Source: an uncultured Peptococcaceae bacterium (GTDB taxonomy: Bacteria > Bacillota > Dehalobacteriia > UBA4068 > UBA4997). From it: 56,962 nt of DNA. The notes below the pieces were generated by a model. The model was not told the origin of the DNA. It searched no databases and saw only the letters and a program-made list of their open reading frames with translations. This document shows, in pieces, positions 29,138 through 39,451 of this stretch. The stretch covers positions 1-56,962 of the forward strand of contig CANQPG010000001.1 in NCBI GenBank assembly GCA_947625705.1, given 5' to 3'. How positions within the stretch are numbered: the stretch's first letter is position 1; every line of letters begins with the position of its first letter. The translations under genes and the position numbers were made by a program.

Positions 29138-30334
29138 CTATCGGGCGTTCTGCAGCGCTTCCACGCCCGGCAGATGTTTGCCCTCAAGATATTCCAGCGT
29201 GGAGCCGCCGCCGGTGGAAATATGCGTGATCATATAGCCCACGCCCGCCTGGTCGATGGCCGCCAGCGAATCGCCGCCGCCCACGATCGTCGCGCCCTGG
29301 CATTTGGCGCAGGCCACGGCAATGGCTTCCGTCCCCTTGGCAAAGGCGGGCATTTCAAACACGCCCATCGGGCCGTTCCAGATGACCGTCTGCGCGCTCT
29401 CAATGATCGCCGCATAGGTCTGCACCGTCTTTCTGCCCATATCCAGCGCCATCCAGCCCTTGGGCACGCGGTCAATGCCGACGTTGCGGTGCCGGGCGTC
29501 CGCGTCAAACGCTTCCGCCGCCACCAGATCCTGCGGCAGTACGATCTTCTTCGCCACGTCCTTTTTCAGCAGATCGCGCACCAGATCCACGTAATCCGGC
29601 GAAATCTTGGAAGCGCCCATATCATAGCCCAGCGCGTAAAGGAACGTGTTGGCCATCGCGCCGCCGATCAGCAGGCGGTCGACGGCGGGGAGCAGATTTT
29701 TGATCACCCCGATCTTGTCGTCCACCTTGGCGCCGCCCATCACCGCCACCACCGGGCGCGCGGGATTGGCAAGCAATTTGCTCATCATCACCAGGTCTTT
29801 TTCCAGCAGGAAGCCCGCCACCGCGGGGAGATATTTCGTCACCCCCACCAGAGAGGCATGCGCCCGGTGTACCGCGCCGAACGCGTCGCAGACGAACACC
29901 TCGCCCAGCTTAGCCAGCTTCTTGGCGAAAGCGTCGTCGTTCTTTTCTTCTTCCTTATAAAAGCGCAGATTTTCCAGCAGCAGCACCTCGCCGGGCTGAA
30001 GCGCTTTGGCCATCTTTTCGGCCTCCGCCCCGATACAGTCGGGGCAGAACGATACCTTCGCGTCCAGCAGGCGCTGCAAGATCGGCGCCAGGTTTGCCAA
30101 AGAATATTTCAGGTTCTTTTCACCCTTGGGGCGACCCAGGTGGCTCATCAAGATCACCTTTGCCCCCCGCTTCAGCAGATATTGCAGCGTGGGCAGCGTC
30201 CCGTTGATACGCGTCAGGTCGGTCACGTTGCCCGCGTCGTCACGCGGCACGTTATAATCCACCCGCACCAAAACGCGCTTGCCCGCCACGTCGATGTCGC
30301 GAATAGTCTTTTTGTGATAGAAAACGATAGACAT
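29138..30334 (-). CDS. pgk: phosphoglycerate kinase
   Basis: 398 residues. Motifs are GKRVLVRVDYNVP, LMSHLGRPKG, the MGGAKVDDKI hinge region and WNGPMGVFE, GGGDSLAAI. It makes ATP and 3-phosphoglycerate from 1,3-bisphosphoglycerate. TAAGGAGAGATCAT precedes the ATG. The 91-bp gap from gap contains an intercistronic hairpin (30379-30409). Confidence 0.99.
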   Translation of the reverse strand: MSIVFYHKKTIRDIDVAGKRVLVRVDYNVPRDDAGNVTDLTRINGTLPTLQYLLKRGAKVILMSHLGRPKGEKNLKYSLANLAPILQRLLDAKVSFCPDCIGAEAEKMAKALQPGEVLLLENLRFYKEEEKNDDAFAKKLAKLGEVFVCDAFGAVHRAHASLVGVTKYLPAVAGFLLEKDLVMMSKLLANPARPVVAVMGGAKVDDKIGVIKNLLPAVDRLLIGGAMANTFLYALGYDMGASKISPDYVDLVRDLLKKDVAKKIVLPQDLVAAEAFDADARHRNVGIDRVPKGWMALDMGRKTVQTYAAIIESAQTVIWNGPMGVFEMPAFAKGTEAIAVACAKCQGATIVGGGDSLAAIDQAGVGYMITHISTGGGSTLEYLEGKHLPGVEALQNAR

Positions 30335-30378
30335 ATGATCTCTCCTTATCCTCTCATATTAAAAAGGCGCTTATGCAA

Positions 30379-30409
30379 CAAAAGTACCGGCCGGCAGCCG
30401 ATACTTTTG
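30379..30409 (-). other. intercistronic hairpin between gap and pgk
   Basis: CAAAAGTATCGGC pairs with GCCGGTACTTTTG (one G-U) around a short loop. No T run follows on the coding strand, so it looks like an mRNA-stability or processing hairpin rather than a terminator. Confidence 0.6.
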
Positions 30410-30425
30410 CTAAACTTAAATCTGT

Positions 30426-31436
30426 TTATCCGGCAATGCCCTTGCCTGCAATGTATTTCACCAGATCGACCACGCGGTTGCTGTAACCCCATTCGTTGTC
30501 ATACCAGGCGATAACTTTCACCAGATTGCCCTCGATCACCATCGTGGAAAGCGCGTCCACCGTCGAGGAGTTTTGGCAGCCGTTGAAGTCCACCGATACC
30601 AGCGGCAGCTCGCAATAACCGAGGATCCCTTTCAGCTCGTTTTCGGCGGCGGATTTCAGCGCGGCGTTGATCTCCTCCACCGTGGCGGGGGTTTTCAGCT
30701 CGGCCACCAGATCGACCAGCGACACGTTGGCAGTGGGAACACGTACGGCAAAACCGTTCAGCTTGCCCTTAAGCTGGGGCAGAACCAGCGCCACGGCCTT
30801 GGCAGCGCCCGTGGTGGTGGGGATCATCGAGCAGGCAGCCGCCCGCGCCCGGCGGAAGTCTTTATGGTCGCGGTCAAGGATCCGCTGATCGTTGGTATAG
30901 GAATGGATCGTGGTCATCAGACCGCGTTCAATGCCGAATTTCGCGTCCAGCACCTTGGCGACGGGAGCCAGGCAGTTGGTGGTGCAGCTGGCGTTGGAGA
31001 TGATATGGTGCTTGGCGGGGTCGTAAGCGTCCTCGTTGACGCCCATCACAATGGTGATATCCTCATTTTTGCCGGGGGCGGTCAAAACGACTTTTTTCGC
31101 CCCCGCGGTGATGTGCGCGCAGGCCTTTTTGGCGTCGTTAAACACGCCGGTGGCCTCCACCACCACGTCAACGCCCAGCTTGCCCCACGGAAGCGCGGCA
31201 GGATCCTTTTCATTAAAGACCTGAATCTCCCGGCCGTCCACCAGCATCGCGCCCTCCTTAGAGCCGATCTCCTTATCCCAGGTGCCGTGGACTGAGTCGA
31301 ATTTCAGCAGATGGGCGTTGATCTCGGCGTCGGCCATGTCATTGACCGCGACGATCTCTACTCCCGGCTGACCGAAAGCGGCGCGGAACACCAACCTCCC
31401 GATGCGTCCGAAGCCGTTGATTGCAATTTTTACCAT
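30426..31436 (-). CDS. gap: glyceraldehyde-3-phosphate dehydrogenase, type I
   Basis: 336 residues. NAD-binding [15 protein letters not shown] and the catalytic Cys151 in [17 protein letters not shown], followed by the GRARAA-like [21 protein letters not shown] and [16 protein letters not shown]. It is the first gene of the glycolytic operon. AAGGGGAG precedes the ATG, with a promoter at 31552-31581. No cggR-type repressor gene is adjacent. Confidence 0.99.
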   Translation of the reverse strand: MVKIAINGFGRIGRLVFRAAFGQPGVEIVAVNDMADAEINAHLLKFDSVHGTWDKEIGSKEGAMLVDGREIQVFNEKDPAALPWGKLGVDVVVEATGVFNDAKKACAHITAGAKKVVLTAPGKNEDITIVMGVNEDAYDPAKHHIISNASCTTNCLAPVAKVLDAKFGIERGLMTTIHSYTNDQRILDRDHKDFRRARAAACSMIPTTTGAAKAVALVLPQLKGKLNGFAVRVPTANVSLVDLVAELKTPATVEEINAALKSAAENELKGILGYCELPLVSVDFNGCQNSSTVDALSTMVIEGNLVKVIAWYDNEWGYSNRVVDLVKYIAGKGIAG

Positions 31437-31551
31437 GTTTTAGAACTCCCCTTTCCGTTTTTTTAATATTATTTACAGCAAGCATCTTGCTAATTCACGC
31501 GAAAAAAACGAGCCTAAAGCGGCCAAGCGGAACGCCTCACCCTTTAAGCTC

Positions 31552-31581
31552 ATTGTAACATAAATCCAAATCAAATAGCAA
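31552..31581 (-). promoter_or_regulatory. probable sigma-A promoter of the gap operon
   Basis: TTGCTA (31581-31576), 18-bp spacer, TACAAT (31557-31552) on the minus strand, leaving a leader of about 110 nt. Confidence 0.6.
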
Positions 31582-31626
31582 TATATTTCCCGATTTTTGC
31601 CAAGGAATTTACCGCGGCCTTATCCC

Positions 31627-32583
31627 TCATTTCGCCAGCTCCGCCGCCAGCTTTTCCAGCTTTTGCAGGCGGTGATAAAGCCCCGTCTTGGAGATCGGCT
31701 GATCAAAAAGGTCTTTCAGCTCGGCCAGGGGCAGCTCCGGATTTTCCAGACGCAGCGCCGCCGTCTCACGCAGGGGGCGGCTCAAATCCTTAAGCACGCC
31801 CGCCGCCGCCAGCCGCTTTATCGCCATAACCTGCCGCTGCGCCGCGTCCACCGCCTTATCGGTGTTGGCGGTATCGCAGTTGATGACGCGGTTGATGTTG
31901 TTGGCGGTGTCCTTGATAACGCGCACGTTCTCCATATCCAGCAGCGCCCCGTGCGCCCCGATGACGTTCAGAAAATCGCAGATCTGCTCCGCCCCCTTGC
32001 AATAGACGAGGAAGCGGCCTTTGCGCTCGCTGATCTTCAAATTCAGCCCGTATTCCGCCCCCAAAGCGGCGAGGAAATGCGCCTGGTAAATATCCTGGCA
32101 CACCAGCTCCAGATGATAAGCGCGGTTGGGGTCGCTGACAAAGCCGCCGCCCAGAAACGCCCCCCTGAGATACGCGCGGCGGCAGCATTCCCCGGCGAAA
32201 ACGTCGGATAAGCTCGTCACCCGCCCCACGTCCTGCCCGGCGTTCCACGGGTTGCCGTCGGGGATTTTGGCCAGAAGCGCCAGCACCTGCCGCACCCCCT
32301 CCTGCGGGGGGATACGCAGCGTGTACAGGCGGTTTTTCTTGAAATGGCGGCTGTCGCGCATCAAAATCTCGGCGTGCAGCCCCCAAACCTCTTTCACCAG
32401 CTTAAAATAGCGCCGCGCAATGCCCGCGCTGCCGGTGGTGGCCAGCAGACCGGGCTTGCCGCCCGCCGCAATGCTCACGTTGCCGCACATACGCAGAAAG
32501 GCCAGGAATTCCGTCTCGCGGCAGCAGCGGCGGCTGGTGCTTATGCGCAAAAGCTGCTCTTTTACGTCCAGCGTAAACGTCAT
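31627..32583 (-). CDS. whiA: WhiA family DNA-binding protein
   Basis: 318 residues from the ATG at 32583 (AAGGAGGGG upstream). It opens with TFTLDVKEQLLR, has the two LAGLIDADG-derived lobes (RAYLRGAFLGGGFVSDPNRAYHLELV; AAEYGL-like LGAEYGLNLKISERKGRFLVY) and a C-terminal helix-turn-helix (LRETAALRLENPELPLAELKDLF). WhiA controls sporulation genes in Streptomyces and influences division in Bacillus. It is the last gene of the canonical rapZ-yvcK-whiA set. Confidence 0.97.
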   Translation of the reverse strand: MTFTLDVKEQLLRISTSRRCCRETEFLAFLRMCGNVSIAAGGKPGLLATTGSAGIARRYFKLVKEVWGLHAEILMRDSRHFKKNRLYTLRIPPQEGVRQVLALLAKIPDGNPWNAGQDVGRVTSLSDVFAGECCRRAYLRGAFLGGGFVSDPNRAYHLELVCQDIYQAHFLAALGAEYGLNLKISERKGRFLVYCKGAEQICDFLNVIGAHGALLDMENVRVIKDTANNINRVINCDTANTDKAVDAAQRQVMAIKRLAAAGVLKDLSRPLRETAALRLENPELPLAELKDLFDQPISKTGLYHRLQKLEKLAAELAK

Positions 32584-32594
32584 GTTGCCCCTCC

Positions 32595-33548
32595 TTATGC
32601 GTCCAAAAGCCCGGCCAAAGCCCGCTTCAGCTTGGCACGGTTGTGCTGCCAGAAATTTATTTCGTCTACAAAATCGGCCTGCAATATGTCCACCCCGGAA
32701 AGCCGCTCGGCGTCGCAGACGATGGGGCGGCTTTTGCGCTCTGCCAGCGCCGCCAGCGCCGTTTCGGGGTATGCTCCGTTGTTGGCGATGATCACGTCGA
32801 TCAGCCGCGCCCCGCCGGCATAGCTTTCCAGCAGCGCATAGGCGCGGGAAAGCTCCGCCGCGTCCAGCTCCGCCGGCTCCGTCGCCATGTTGGCCAGATA
32901 ACACACCCGCGCGGGGCTTTTGATCAGCGCCGGCGCCAAACCCGGCACCAGCAGATTGGTGATCAGGCTGGAATAGACGCTGCCGGGGCCGATAAATATG
33001 TAATCCGCCGCCGCCACGGCGTCCAGCACCTCCGGTTGGGGGCGGCAGTTTTCCGGCTGCAAAAACAGCTTCTTCACGCGGCGGCTGTCGGCGCAGATGG
33101 CCGTCTCACCGGAAAGCACCGCCCCGTCCTCCAGCACGGCGGCCAGACGCACGTCGTCGCAGGTGGCGGGCAGCACCCGCCCCGTGATTGCCAGCAGATT
33201 GGAAAGCCTGGCCACCGCCCCGGCAAAATCCAGCCCCTCGGCCTGCTGCAATGCCGCCAGCAGAATATTGCCCACCGTGTGGCCGGAGAGCGTCCCCTCC
33301 TCCGGGAAGCGATAGGAAAGCAGCGCGTCCATCGCGGGCTCCGCGTCGGAAAGCGCCACCAGGCAGTTCCTGACGTCGCCCGGCGGCAGGATACCGAATT
33401 CCTCCCGCAGCTTCCCGGAGCTGCCCCCGTCGTCCGTCACCGCCACCACCGCCGTCAAATGCGGCGTCAGTTCTTTCAGCACCCGCAGCAGATTGGCCAG
33501 CCCCGTGCCGCCGCCGATCGCCACCACGCGCTTATGTTTATCGGGCAT
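32595..33548 (-). CDS. yvcK: YvcK/GlmR family protein (UDP-GlcNAc-binding gluconeogenesis factor)
   Basis: 317 residues from the ATG at 33548 (GGGGGAG 6 nt upstream; an ATG 7 codons earlier has a poorer site). It has the CofD-like Rossmann fold with VVAIGGGTGLANLLRVL, AVVAVTDDGGSSGKLREEFG and PPGDVRNCLVALSD. Homologues bind UDP-GlcNAc and direct carbon into peptidoglycan precursors on gluconeogenic substrates. Located between rapZ and whiA. Confidence 0.96.
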   Translation of the reverse strand: MPDKHKRVVAIGGGTGLANLLRVLKELTPHLTAVVAVTDDGGSSGKLREEFGILPPGDVRNCLVALSDAEPAMDALLSYRFPEEGTLSGHTVGNILLAALQQAEGLDFAGAVARLSNLLAITGRVLPATCDDVRLAAVLEDGAVLSGETAICADSRRVKKLFLQPENCRPQPEVLDAVAAADYIFIGPGSVYSSLITNLLVPGLAPALIKSPARVCYLANMATEPAELDAAELSRAYALLESYAGGARLIDVIIANNGAYPETALAALAERKSRPIVCDAERLSGVDILQADFVDEINFWQHNRAKLKRALAGLLDA

Positions 33549-33590
33549 AGTTTTCTCCCCCAAATTCATTCCCCAACTTCTTACTTCAAT

Positions 33591-34451
33591 TCAGTTCCGC
33601 CGCAGGTCGCGATGACCCACGCGCACCTTGGCGCAGGGCGCGGCCTCGCTTAAACGGCGGCCGATCTCCTCGGCCACGGCAACGGAGCGGTGCTGACCGC
33701 CGGTGCAGCCCACCGCCAGGGATAAATGGTGCTTGCCCTCGGCCAGATACTGCGGCATGATCTCCGCCAAAAGATTGCAGTATTTATCGAGGAAACTCTG
33801 CGTCGCCGGACGGTCAATAACATAATCCCTAACCGGCGCGTCCAGCCCGGTCTGCGGCTTCAGCTCCGCCACGTAGAACGGGTTGGGCAGAAAGCGCACG
33901 TCCATCACCAGATCGACGTCGATGGGCAGGCCGTATTTGAAGCCGAAAGAGGTCACGTTCACCAGCAGGCGCTCGTCGTCGCCCTCGCCCAGCAGATCGG
34001 CGGCCTGCTGCTTAAAATCCTGCACGCGCATATCGGAGGTATCGATAATGATATCGGCCGCCCCGCGGATACGCTGCAGGCGCTTCCTCTCCTCGCGGAT
34101 ACCCTCCAGCACGCTGCCGCTTTTAGCCAGCGGGTGGCGGCGGCGCGTTTCCTTAAAGCGGCGCACCAGCGCCTCATCGGACGCCTCAAGAAAGATTATT
34201 TCGTAATCGATCCCCTTATTCTTCAATTCCTGCAAAACGCCGTAAACGTCCTGGAAGAATTTGCCGCCCCGCACGTCCGCCACCAGCGCCACGCGCGAAA
34301 GATCCGCCTGCGCCTGCAATATCAGCTCGACAAATTTCAAAAACAGGTTGGGCGGCAGGTTATCCACGCAGTAATAGCCCATATCCTCCAAAACCTGCAC
34401 CAGATTGGTCTTGCCCGCGCCGCTCATGCCCGTCACGATCTTCAGTTCCAA
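33591..34451 (-). CDS. rapZ: RapZ/YvcJ family nucleotide-binding protein
   Basis: 286 residues. Walker A is GMSGAGKT at residues 8-15. The N-terminal kinase-like half includes CVDNLPPNL. The C-terminal RNA/metabolite-binding half has FGFKYGLPIDVDLVMDVRFLPNPFY and the C-terminal GCTGGQHRSV. In E. coli RapZ is the adaptor that targets sRNA GlmZ; in Bacillus YvcJ affects competence. It lies 19 bp downstream of uvrC. Confidence 0.97.
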   Translation of the reverse strand: MELKIVTGMSGAGKTNLVQVLEDMGYYCVDNLPPNLFLKFVELILQAQADLSRVALVADVRGGKFFQDVYGVLQELKNKGIDYEIIFLEASDEALVRRFKETRRRHPLAKSGSVLEGIREERKRLQRIRGAADIIIDTSDMRVQDFKQQAADLLGEGDDERLLVNVTSFGFKYGLPIDVDLVMDVRFLPNPFYVAELKPQTGLDAPVRDYVIDRPATQSFLDKYCNLLAEIMPQYLAEGKHHLSLAVGCTGGQHRSVAVAEEIGRRLSEAAPCAKVRVGHRDLRRN

Positions 34452-34469
34452 CGCGCCCGCCTCCTTAGT

Positions 34470-36341
34470 TTACCGCTGCTCGTTATGCAAATATGTGTAA
34501 AGCTGCTCCGCTGCCCGGCGGTTCATGCTCTCCGCCAGCGCCAGCTCCTCGACGCCGGCCTGCATGATCTGCTCCAATGACCCGAACGCCCGCAGCAGCG
34601 CCGCGCGTCTTGTGGGGCCGATACCGGGGATATTATCCAGCGCGCTGGCCTTTTGGCCTTTTTCCCGCAGCCGCCGCTGGTAAGTGATACCAAAGCGGTG
34701 CGCCTCGTCGCGCACGCGCTGCAAAAGCTGCAAGCCGTGGCTGCTTTTGGGGAGGATTATCGGCTCGCTGTCATGCGGGCGGTACAGCCATTCCTCGCTT
34801 TCGGCCAGGCCGAACACCGGGATATCCAGCTGCAATGCCTCCAAAATATCCACCGCCACCGCCAGCTGCCCCTTGCCGCCGTCGATCAGCAGCAGATCCG
34901 GCCATTCCGCCATCGGCGCTTCCTCCGGCTTGATCTCGCCGCGCTTCAGCTGCTCGCGCTGGTTCAGCCCCCAGCCCAGCCGCCGCGCCACCGCCTCGCG
35001 CATGGCCATATAGTCGTCGCCGTTGGTTTCGCCCTTGATCCGCATATGGCGATACAGCGCTTTGGCCGGTTTGCCGCCCAAAAACGTCACCATCGCCGAC
35101 ACGGTGTAAGTCCCCTGCCAATGGCTGTTATCAAAGCACTCGATACGCCACGGCGCTTTCGGGAGACTAAGCACCTGCCGCAGCTCCTCCAGCGCCTCGC
35201 CGCTGGCCGAAGCCGCGTAGTTCTTCTCCTCCAGCTCGCGGGCGATAACCAGCTCCGCGTTCTGCGCCACCAGAGCAAGCAGGCGCTTCTTCTCGCCGAT
35301 CTTCGGCACATTGAGCGTCACCTTGCCGCCCCGCTTGCCGCTCAGCCATTCCGCCAGCGTCGCCGGCTCCGGCGGCTGGTGCGATAAGCATATCTCCGGT
35401 GGGATAAAATCCACCCCGCTGTAATACTGCCCGATGAACGCGGCCAAAATTGCCCCCGGCTCGTCTGCTGCGGGGTTTTGCAGGAAGAAATGCTCCCGCC
35501 CCACGACCTTGCCCTCGCGCACAAAGAATATCTGCACCGCCGCCAGCTCCGGTACACCGGGCGCGGTGGCCGCCGCCAGCATATCGCGGTTATCGCTGCC
35601 GCTGTCCATATTCTGGCGGCTCTGCACGAATTTTACGGCCTCGATACGGTCGCGCAGGGTGGCCGCGTCCTCAAAGCGCAGCTCCGCCGCCGCCTGCTGC
35701 ATTTGCGCTTGCAGCCGCGCCGTGATCGCGCCGCTTTTCCCCTCCAGAAACAGCGCCACCTGCTCGCACATCTCGCGGTAAGCCGCCTTATCCACCTTGC
35801 CCGTGCAGGGCGCCAGGCACCGCCCGATATGATAATTCAAACATGGGCGGTGCTTGCGGCTGAAGCTCTGGTTAGAGCAGCTCCTGAGCGGGAAAATGTC
35901 GCTTAACAGCTTCTGGGTCAGCTTCATTGCGCCGCTGCTGACATAGGGGCCGAAATAGCGGTTGCCGTCGTTTTTCACCGAGCGCACCATGATCAGACGC
36001 GGGTATTCCTCGCGCATGGTCAGGCACAGATAAGGGTAATGCTTATCGTCGCGCAGCAGGATATTATACTTGGGGTTATATTCCTTGATGAGGTTACATT
36101 CCAGCACCAGCGCTTCCGCCGCCGAGGAAACGACGATCCACTCCAGCTCCTCCACCACACGCATCTGCGCCGCCGTTTTGGGCGCCAGGCGGCTTTCCGG
36201 CTGGAAATACGAGCGCACCCGCTGCCGCAGCGACTTGGCCTTGCCGACGTAGACCACCTGGCCGTCCTTGTCGCGCATGATATAGACGCCGGGGCTTTCC
36301 GGCAGCAATGCCAGCTTTTCTTTTAACTTGGGATTTGCCAC
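34470..36341 (-). CDS. uvrC: excinuclease ABC subunit C
   Basis: 623 residues from a GTG (GGAGG 8 nt upstream). It has a GIY-YIG nuclease (GVYIMRDKDGQVVYVGKAKSL), the cysteine region CSNQSFSRKHRPCLNYHIGRCLAPC, a UvrB-binding UVR motif (~residue 205), an RNase H-like C-terminal nuclease (IECFDNSHWQGTYTVSAMVTF; LLIDGGKGQL) and tandem HhH motifs (LDNIPGIGPTRRAALLRAFGS). It makes both incisions in nucleotide excision repair. It heads uvrC-rapZ-yvcK-whiA and follows uvrA. Confidence 0.98.
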   Translation of the reverse strand: MANPKLKEKLALLPESPGVYIMRDKDGQVVYVGKAKSLRQRVRSYFQPESRLAPKTAAQMRVVEELEWIVVSSAAEALVLECNLIKEYNPKYNILLRDDKHYPYLCLTMREEYPRLIMVRSVKNDGNRYFGPYVSSGAMKLTQKLLSDIFPLRSCSNQSFSRKHRPCLNYHIGRCLAPCTGKVDKAAYREMCEQVALFLEGKSGAITARLQAQMQQAAAELRFEDAATLRDRIEAVKFVQSRQNMDSGSDNRDMLAAATAPGVPELAAVQIFFVREGKVVGREHFFLQNPAADEPGAILAAFIGQYYSGVDFIPPEICLSHQPPEPATLAEWLSGKRGGKVTLNVPKIGEKKRLLALVAQNAELVIARELEEKNYAASASGEALEELRQVLSLPKAPWRIECFDNSHWQGTYTVSAMVTFLGGKPAKALYRHMRIKGETNGDDYMAMREAVARRLGWGLNQREQLKRGEIKPEEAPMAEWPDLLLIDGGKGQLAVAVDILEALQLDIPVFGLAESEEWLYRPHDSEPIILPKSSHGLQLLQRVRDEAHRFGITYQRRLREKGQKASALDNIPGIGPTRRAALLRAFGSLEQIMQAGVEELALAESMNRRAAEQLYTYLHNEQR

Positions 36342-36360
36342 GCGGAAAGCCTCCTTTCGG

Positions 36361-36392
36361 TCAAATTTCGTGGAAAAGTATTATCCGAGCCC
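36361..36392 (+). repeat. dispersed palindromic element, partial copy C
   Basis: Only the right half is present (TCAAATTTCGTGGAAAAG then TATTATCCGAGCCC), matching the type 2 element end at 40114-40147. The left half has been lost or replaced by the uvrC leader. It lies between uvrC and uvrA. Confidence 0.75.
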
Positions 36393-36401
36393 GCCTTGCT
36401 T

Positions 36402-39284
36402 CTACCGCAGTTTGGGTGCCAGATACTTACCCGTATAACTTTCGGGGTGTTTTGCCACCTCTTCAGGTGTGCCGACGGCGACAACGCGCCCGCCGCGGCC
36501 GCCGCCCTCCGGCCCCAGGTCGATAATATGGTCGGCGCACTTGATAACGTCCAGATTATGCTCAATGACCAGCACGGTATTGCCCGCGTCCACCAGACGG
36601 TTCAAAACCTCCAGCAGCTTCTTGATGTCCGCCACGTGGAGACCCGTGGTCGGCTCGTCCAGAATATAAAAGCTCTGGCCTTGGCTGCGGCGCGAAAGCT
36701 CCGCCGCGAGTTTGACGCGCTGCGCCTCGCCGCCGGAAAGCGTCGTGCCGCTTTGCCCCAGCTGGATATAGCCCAGCCCCACGTCCTGCAAAACCTGCAA
36801 TTTGTGCGCAATGCGCGGCACGTTGGCGAAGAAATCCACCGCCTCGTCCACCGTCATCGCCAAAACGTCGGCAATGCTTTTGCCCTTATACTTCACGTCC
36901 AGCGTTTCGCGGTTATAGCGCTGCCCCTTGCAGACGTCGCAGGGCACGTAAACGTCGGGCAGAAAGTGCATTTCGATCTTGATAATGCCGTCGCCCTTGC
37001 AGGCCTCGCAGCGCCCGCCGCTGACGTTGAAGCTGAAACGCCCCGGCTTATAGCCGCGCATTTTGGCCTCCGGCAGCTGGGCGAACAGGTCGCGGATCAG
37101 GCTGAACAGCCCGGTATACGTGGCCGGGTTAGAGCGCGGGGTGCGGCCGATCGGGCTTTGGTCGATGTCGATGACCTTGTCCAGCGCTTCCAGCCCCTCA
37201 ATTTTCTTGAATTTGCCGGGCTTGGTGTGGGCGCGGTTTACGCGGTGCGCCAGCGTTTTATACAAACTCTCGTTCACCAGCGTGCTCTTGCCGCTGCCGG
37301 AAACGCCGGTGACGCAGACAAATTTGCCGAGCGGTATCGTCACGCTGATATTCTGCAAATTATTCTCGGCGCAGCCGGTAACTTTCAGCACCTTGCCGCT
37401 GCCGGGGCGGCGCATAATGGGAACGGGTATCTCCTCCCGCCCACTTAAATACCGCCCGGTGATGGAGTTTTCGCATTGCATGATCTCCTGCGGCGTGCCG
37501 GCGGCCACCACCTGCCCGCCGTGCGCCCCCGCGCCGGGGCCGATATCCACGATATAGTCCGCCGCCAGCATGGTTTCGTCGTCATGCTCCACCACGATGA
37601 CCGTGTTGCCGAGGTCGCGCAGACGTTTCAGCGTGGCGATCAGCTGGTCGTTATCGCGCTGGTGCAGGCCGATGGACGGCTCGTCCAAAATATACAGCAC
37701 CCCCACCAGCGAGGAGCCGATCTGCGTCGCCAGCCGGATGCGCTGCGCCTCGCCGCCGGAGAGCGTCCCCGCCGAGCGCGAAAGCGTCAGGTAATCCAGC
37801 CCCACGTTCACGAGAAATTCCAGCCGGGCGCGGATCTCTTTCAGCACCATGTGGACGATACTCTCCTCCCGCTCGGTCAATATGATGCGGCGGAAGAAGT
37901 CCTGTGCCTCAAATATCGTCAGATTGCTGAGCTGGTCGATGTTCAGCTCGGCCGCCGTGCCGTCCGCCTGCCGGTAGCTGAGCGTCACCGCCAGCACCTC
38001 GGGCTTCAGGCGCGCGCCGTGGCAGTCCGGGCAGGGGCTTTCCACCATATACCGCTCGATGTCCTCGCGGATAAAATCGGAAGTCGTTTCGTGGTAACGC
38101 CGCTCCAGATTGTTGATCATACCCTCCCACGGGCTTAACATCGTCTTTTTGTGGTGGTTGTAGTCGATATATTCAAACGCCAGCTTCTCGCTGCCGGTGC
38201 CGTGGAATATCAAGTCCAAATATTCCGGCGCCAGATTACCGACCGGCTCGTCCAGCGAAAAGCCGTACTTTTTGGCCAGCGCCTCAATGAAGCGGAAATA
38301 CCAGCCGCCATAGTTCTCATTCCAATGCGCCAGCGCCCCCTCGCGGAGCGAGAGCGCGTCGTTCACTATGAGCAGATTTTCGTCCACCTTCATGCGGAAG
38401 CCCAAGCCCGAGCAGCTGGGGCAGGCGCCGTAGGGGTTGTTGAACGAGAACATACGCGGCGTAATTTCGTCGATACTGATACCGCAGTCCGGGCAGGAAA
38501 GGTTTTTGTTGAAGCGCAGCTCCTCCTGCTTCGTCGCCGCCGCGCCGTCCTCGCCGACGGTTTTGCTCTCGGCCAGCACCAGCAGCTGCCCGCCCGACAT
38601 CTCCATCGTCACCTCGATAGACTCCGCCAGACGTTTGGCAATGCCGGGGCGCACCGCCAGCCGGTCAACGACAACCTCCACACTGTGCTTCTGCTTTTTG
38701 TTGACGCTGATCTCCTCGTCCAGCGTGCGGATCTCGCCGTCCAGGCGGATACGCAGATAGCCGTCGCTCTTGATATCCGCAAACAGCCGCTGAAACTCGC
38801 CTTTTCGGCCGCTGACCATCGGCGCCAGCAGCTGCAATTTCGTCCCCTCGGGGAGAGCCATCAGCTTGTCCACGATCTGGTCGACGGTCTGCTGGGCAAT
38901 GGGCTTGCCGCAATGCGGGCAATGGGGCTTGCCGACGCGGGCGAACAGCAGGCGCAGGTAATCGTGGATCTCCGTCACCGTGCCGACGGTGGAACGCGGG
39001 TTGCGGTTGGTAGTCTTCTGGTCGATGGCAATGGCGGGGGAAAGCCCCTCGATACTATCCACCGCTGGCTTTTCCATCTGCCCCAGAAACAGCCGCGCGT
39101 AAGAGGATAAGCTCTCCATATAGCGGCGCTGCCCCTCGGCGTAAATGGTATCGAACGCCAGCGAGCTTTTGCCGCTGCCGGATAAGCCGGTGATCACCAC
39201 CAGCGAATTTCTGGGCAGCTTCACGTCGATATTCTGCAAATTATGCTGGCGCGCGCCTTTAACGTAAATGTAATCTTTCTCCAT
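36402..39284 (-). CDS. uvrA: excinuclease ABC subunit A
   Basis: 960 residues, two ABC ATPase modules. Walker A motifs are GLSGSGKS at 33-40 and GVSGSGKS at about 660-667. Signature motifs are [13 protein letters not shown] and [13 protein letters not shown]. Zinc fingers are CPDCGISI...CPSCSGLG and CEACKGDG...CDVCKGQR. It is the damage-recognition subunit that loads UvrB. A GGAG site precedes the ATG. The 167-bp upstream region is AT-rich; no LexA-type GAAC...GTTC box was seen. Confidence 0.99.
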   Translation of the reverse strand: MEKDYIYVKGARQHNLQNIDVKLPRNSLVVITGLSGSGKSSLAFDTIYAEGQRRYMESLSSYARLFLGQMEKPAVDSIEGLSPAIAIDQKTTNRNPRSTVGTVTEIHDYLRLLFARVGKPHCPHCGKPIAQQTVDQIVDKLMALPEGTKLQLLAPMVSGRKGEFQRLFADIKSDGYLRIRLDGEIRTLDEEISVNKKQKHSVEVVVDRLAVRPGIAKRLAESIEVTMEMSGGQLLVLAESKTVGEDGAAATKQEELRFNKNLSCPDCGISIDEITPRMFSFNNPYGACPSCSGLGFRMKVDENLLIVNDALSLREGALAHWNENYGGWYFRFIEALAKKYGFSLDEPVGNLAPEYLDLIFHGTGSEKLAFEYIDYNHHKKTMLSPWEGMINNLERRYHETTSDFIREDIERYMVESPCPDCHGARLKPEVLAVTLSYRQADGTAAELNIDQLSNLTIFEAQDFFRRIILTEREESIVHMVLKEIRARLEFLVNVGLDYLTLSRSAGTLSGGEAQRIRLATQIGSSLVGVLYILDEPSIGLHQRDNDQLIATLKRLRDLGNTVIVVEHDDETMLAADYIVDIGPGAGAHGGQVVAAGTPQEIMQCENSITGRYLSGREEIPVPIMRRPGSGKVLKVTGCAENNLQNISVTIPLGKFVCVTGVSGSGKSTLVNESLYKTLAHRVNRAHTKPGKFKKIEGLEALDKVIDIDQSPIGRTPRSNPATYTGLFSLIRDLFAQLPEAKMRGYKPGRFSFNVSGGRCEACKGDGIIKIEMHFLPDVYVPCDVCKGQRYNRETLDVKYKGKSIADVLAMTVDEAVDFFANVPRIAHKLQVLQDVGLGYIQLGQSGTTLSGGEAQRVKLAAELSRRSQGQSFYILDEPTTGLHVADIKKLLEVLNRLVDAGNTVLVIEHNLDVIKCADHIIDLGPEGGGRGGRVVAVGTPEEVAKHPESYTGKYLAPKLR

Positions 39285-39451
39285 ATTTGTTGCTCCGTTT
39301 TATATTCTAATATGTATCATATTATTTTAACATATTATCCAAACAATTTCCACCCTGCCCAAGCAGCAATTTTTGGCGGCGGGCATTGCCAAAGCGCCCG
39401 CGTTAATGTTAGAATAAATCAGATAGTGTCATTATGAGAGGGGATTTTGCC

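Noticed and set aside
39285-39451. LexA operator upstream of uvrA (and likewise uvrB at 42151-42399)
   Set aside because: No GAAC-N4-GTTC type palindrome was found in either leader.
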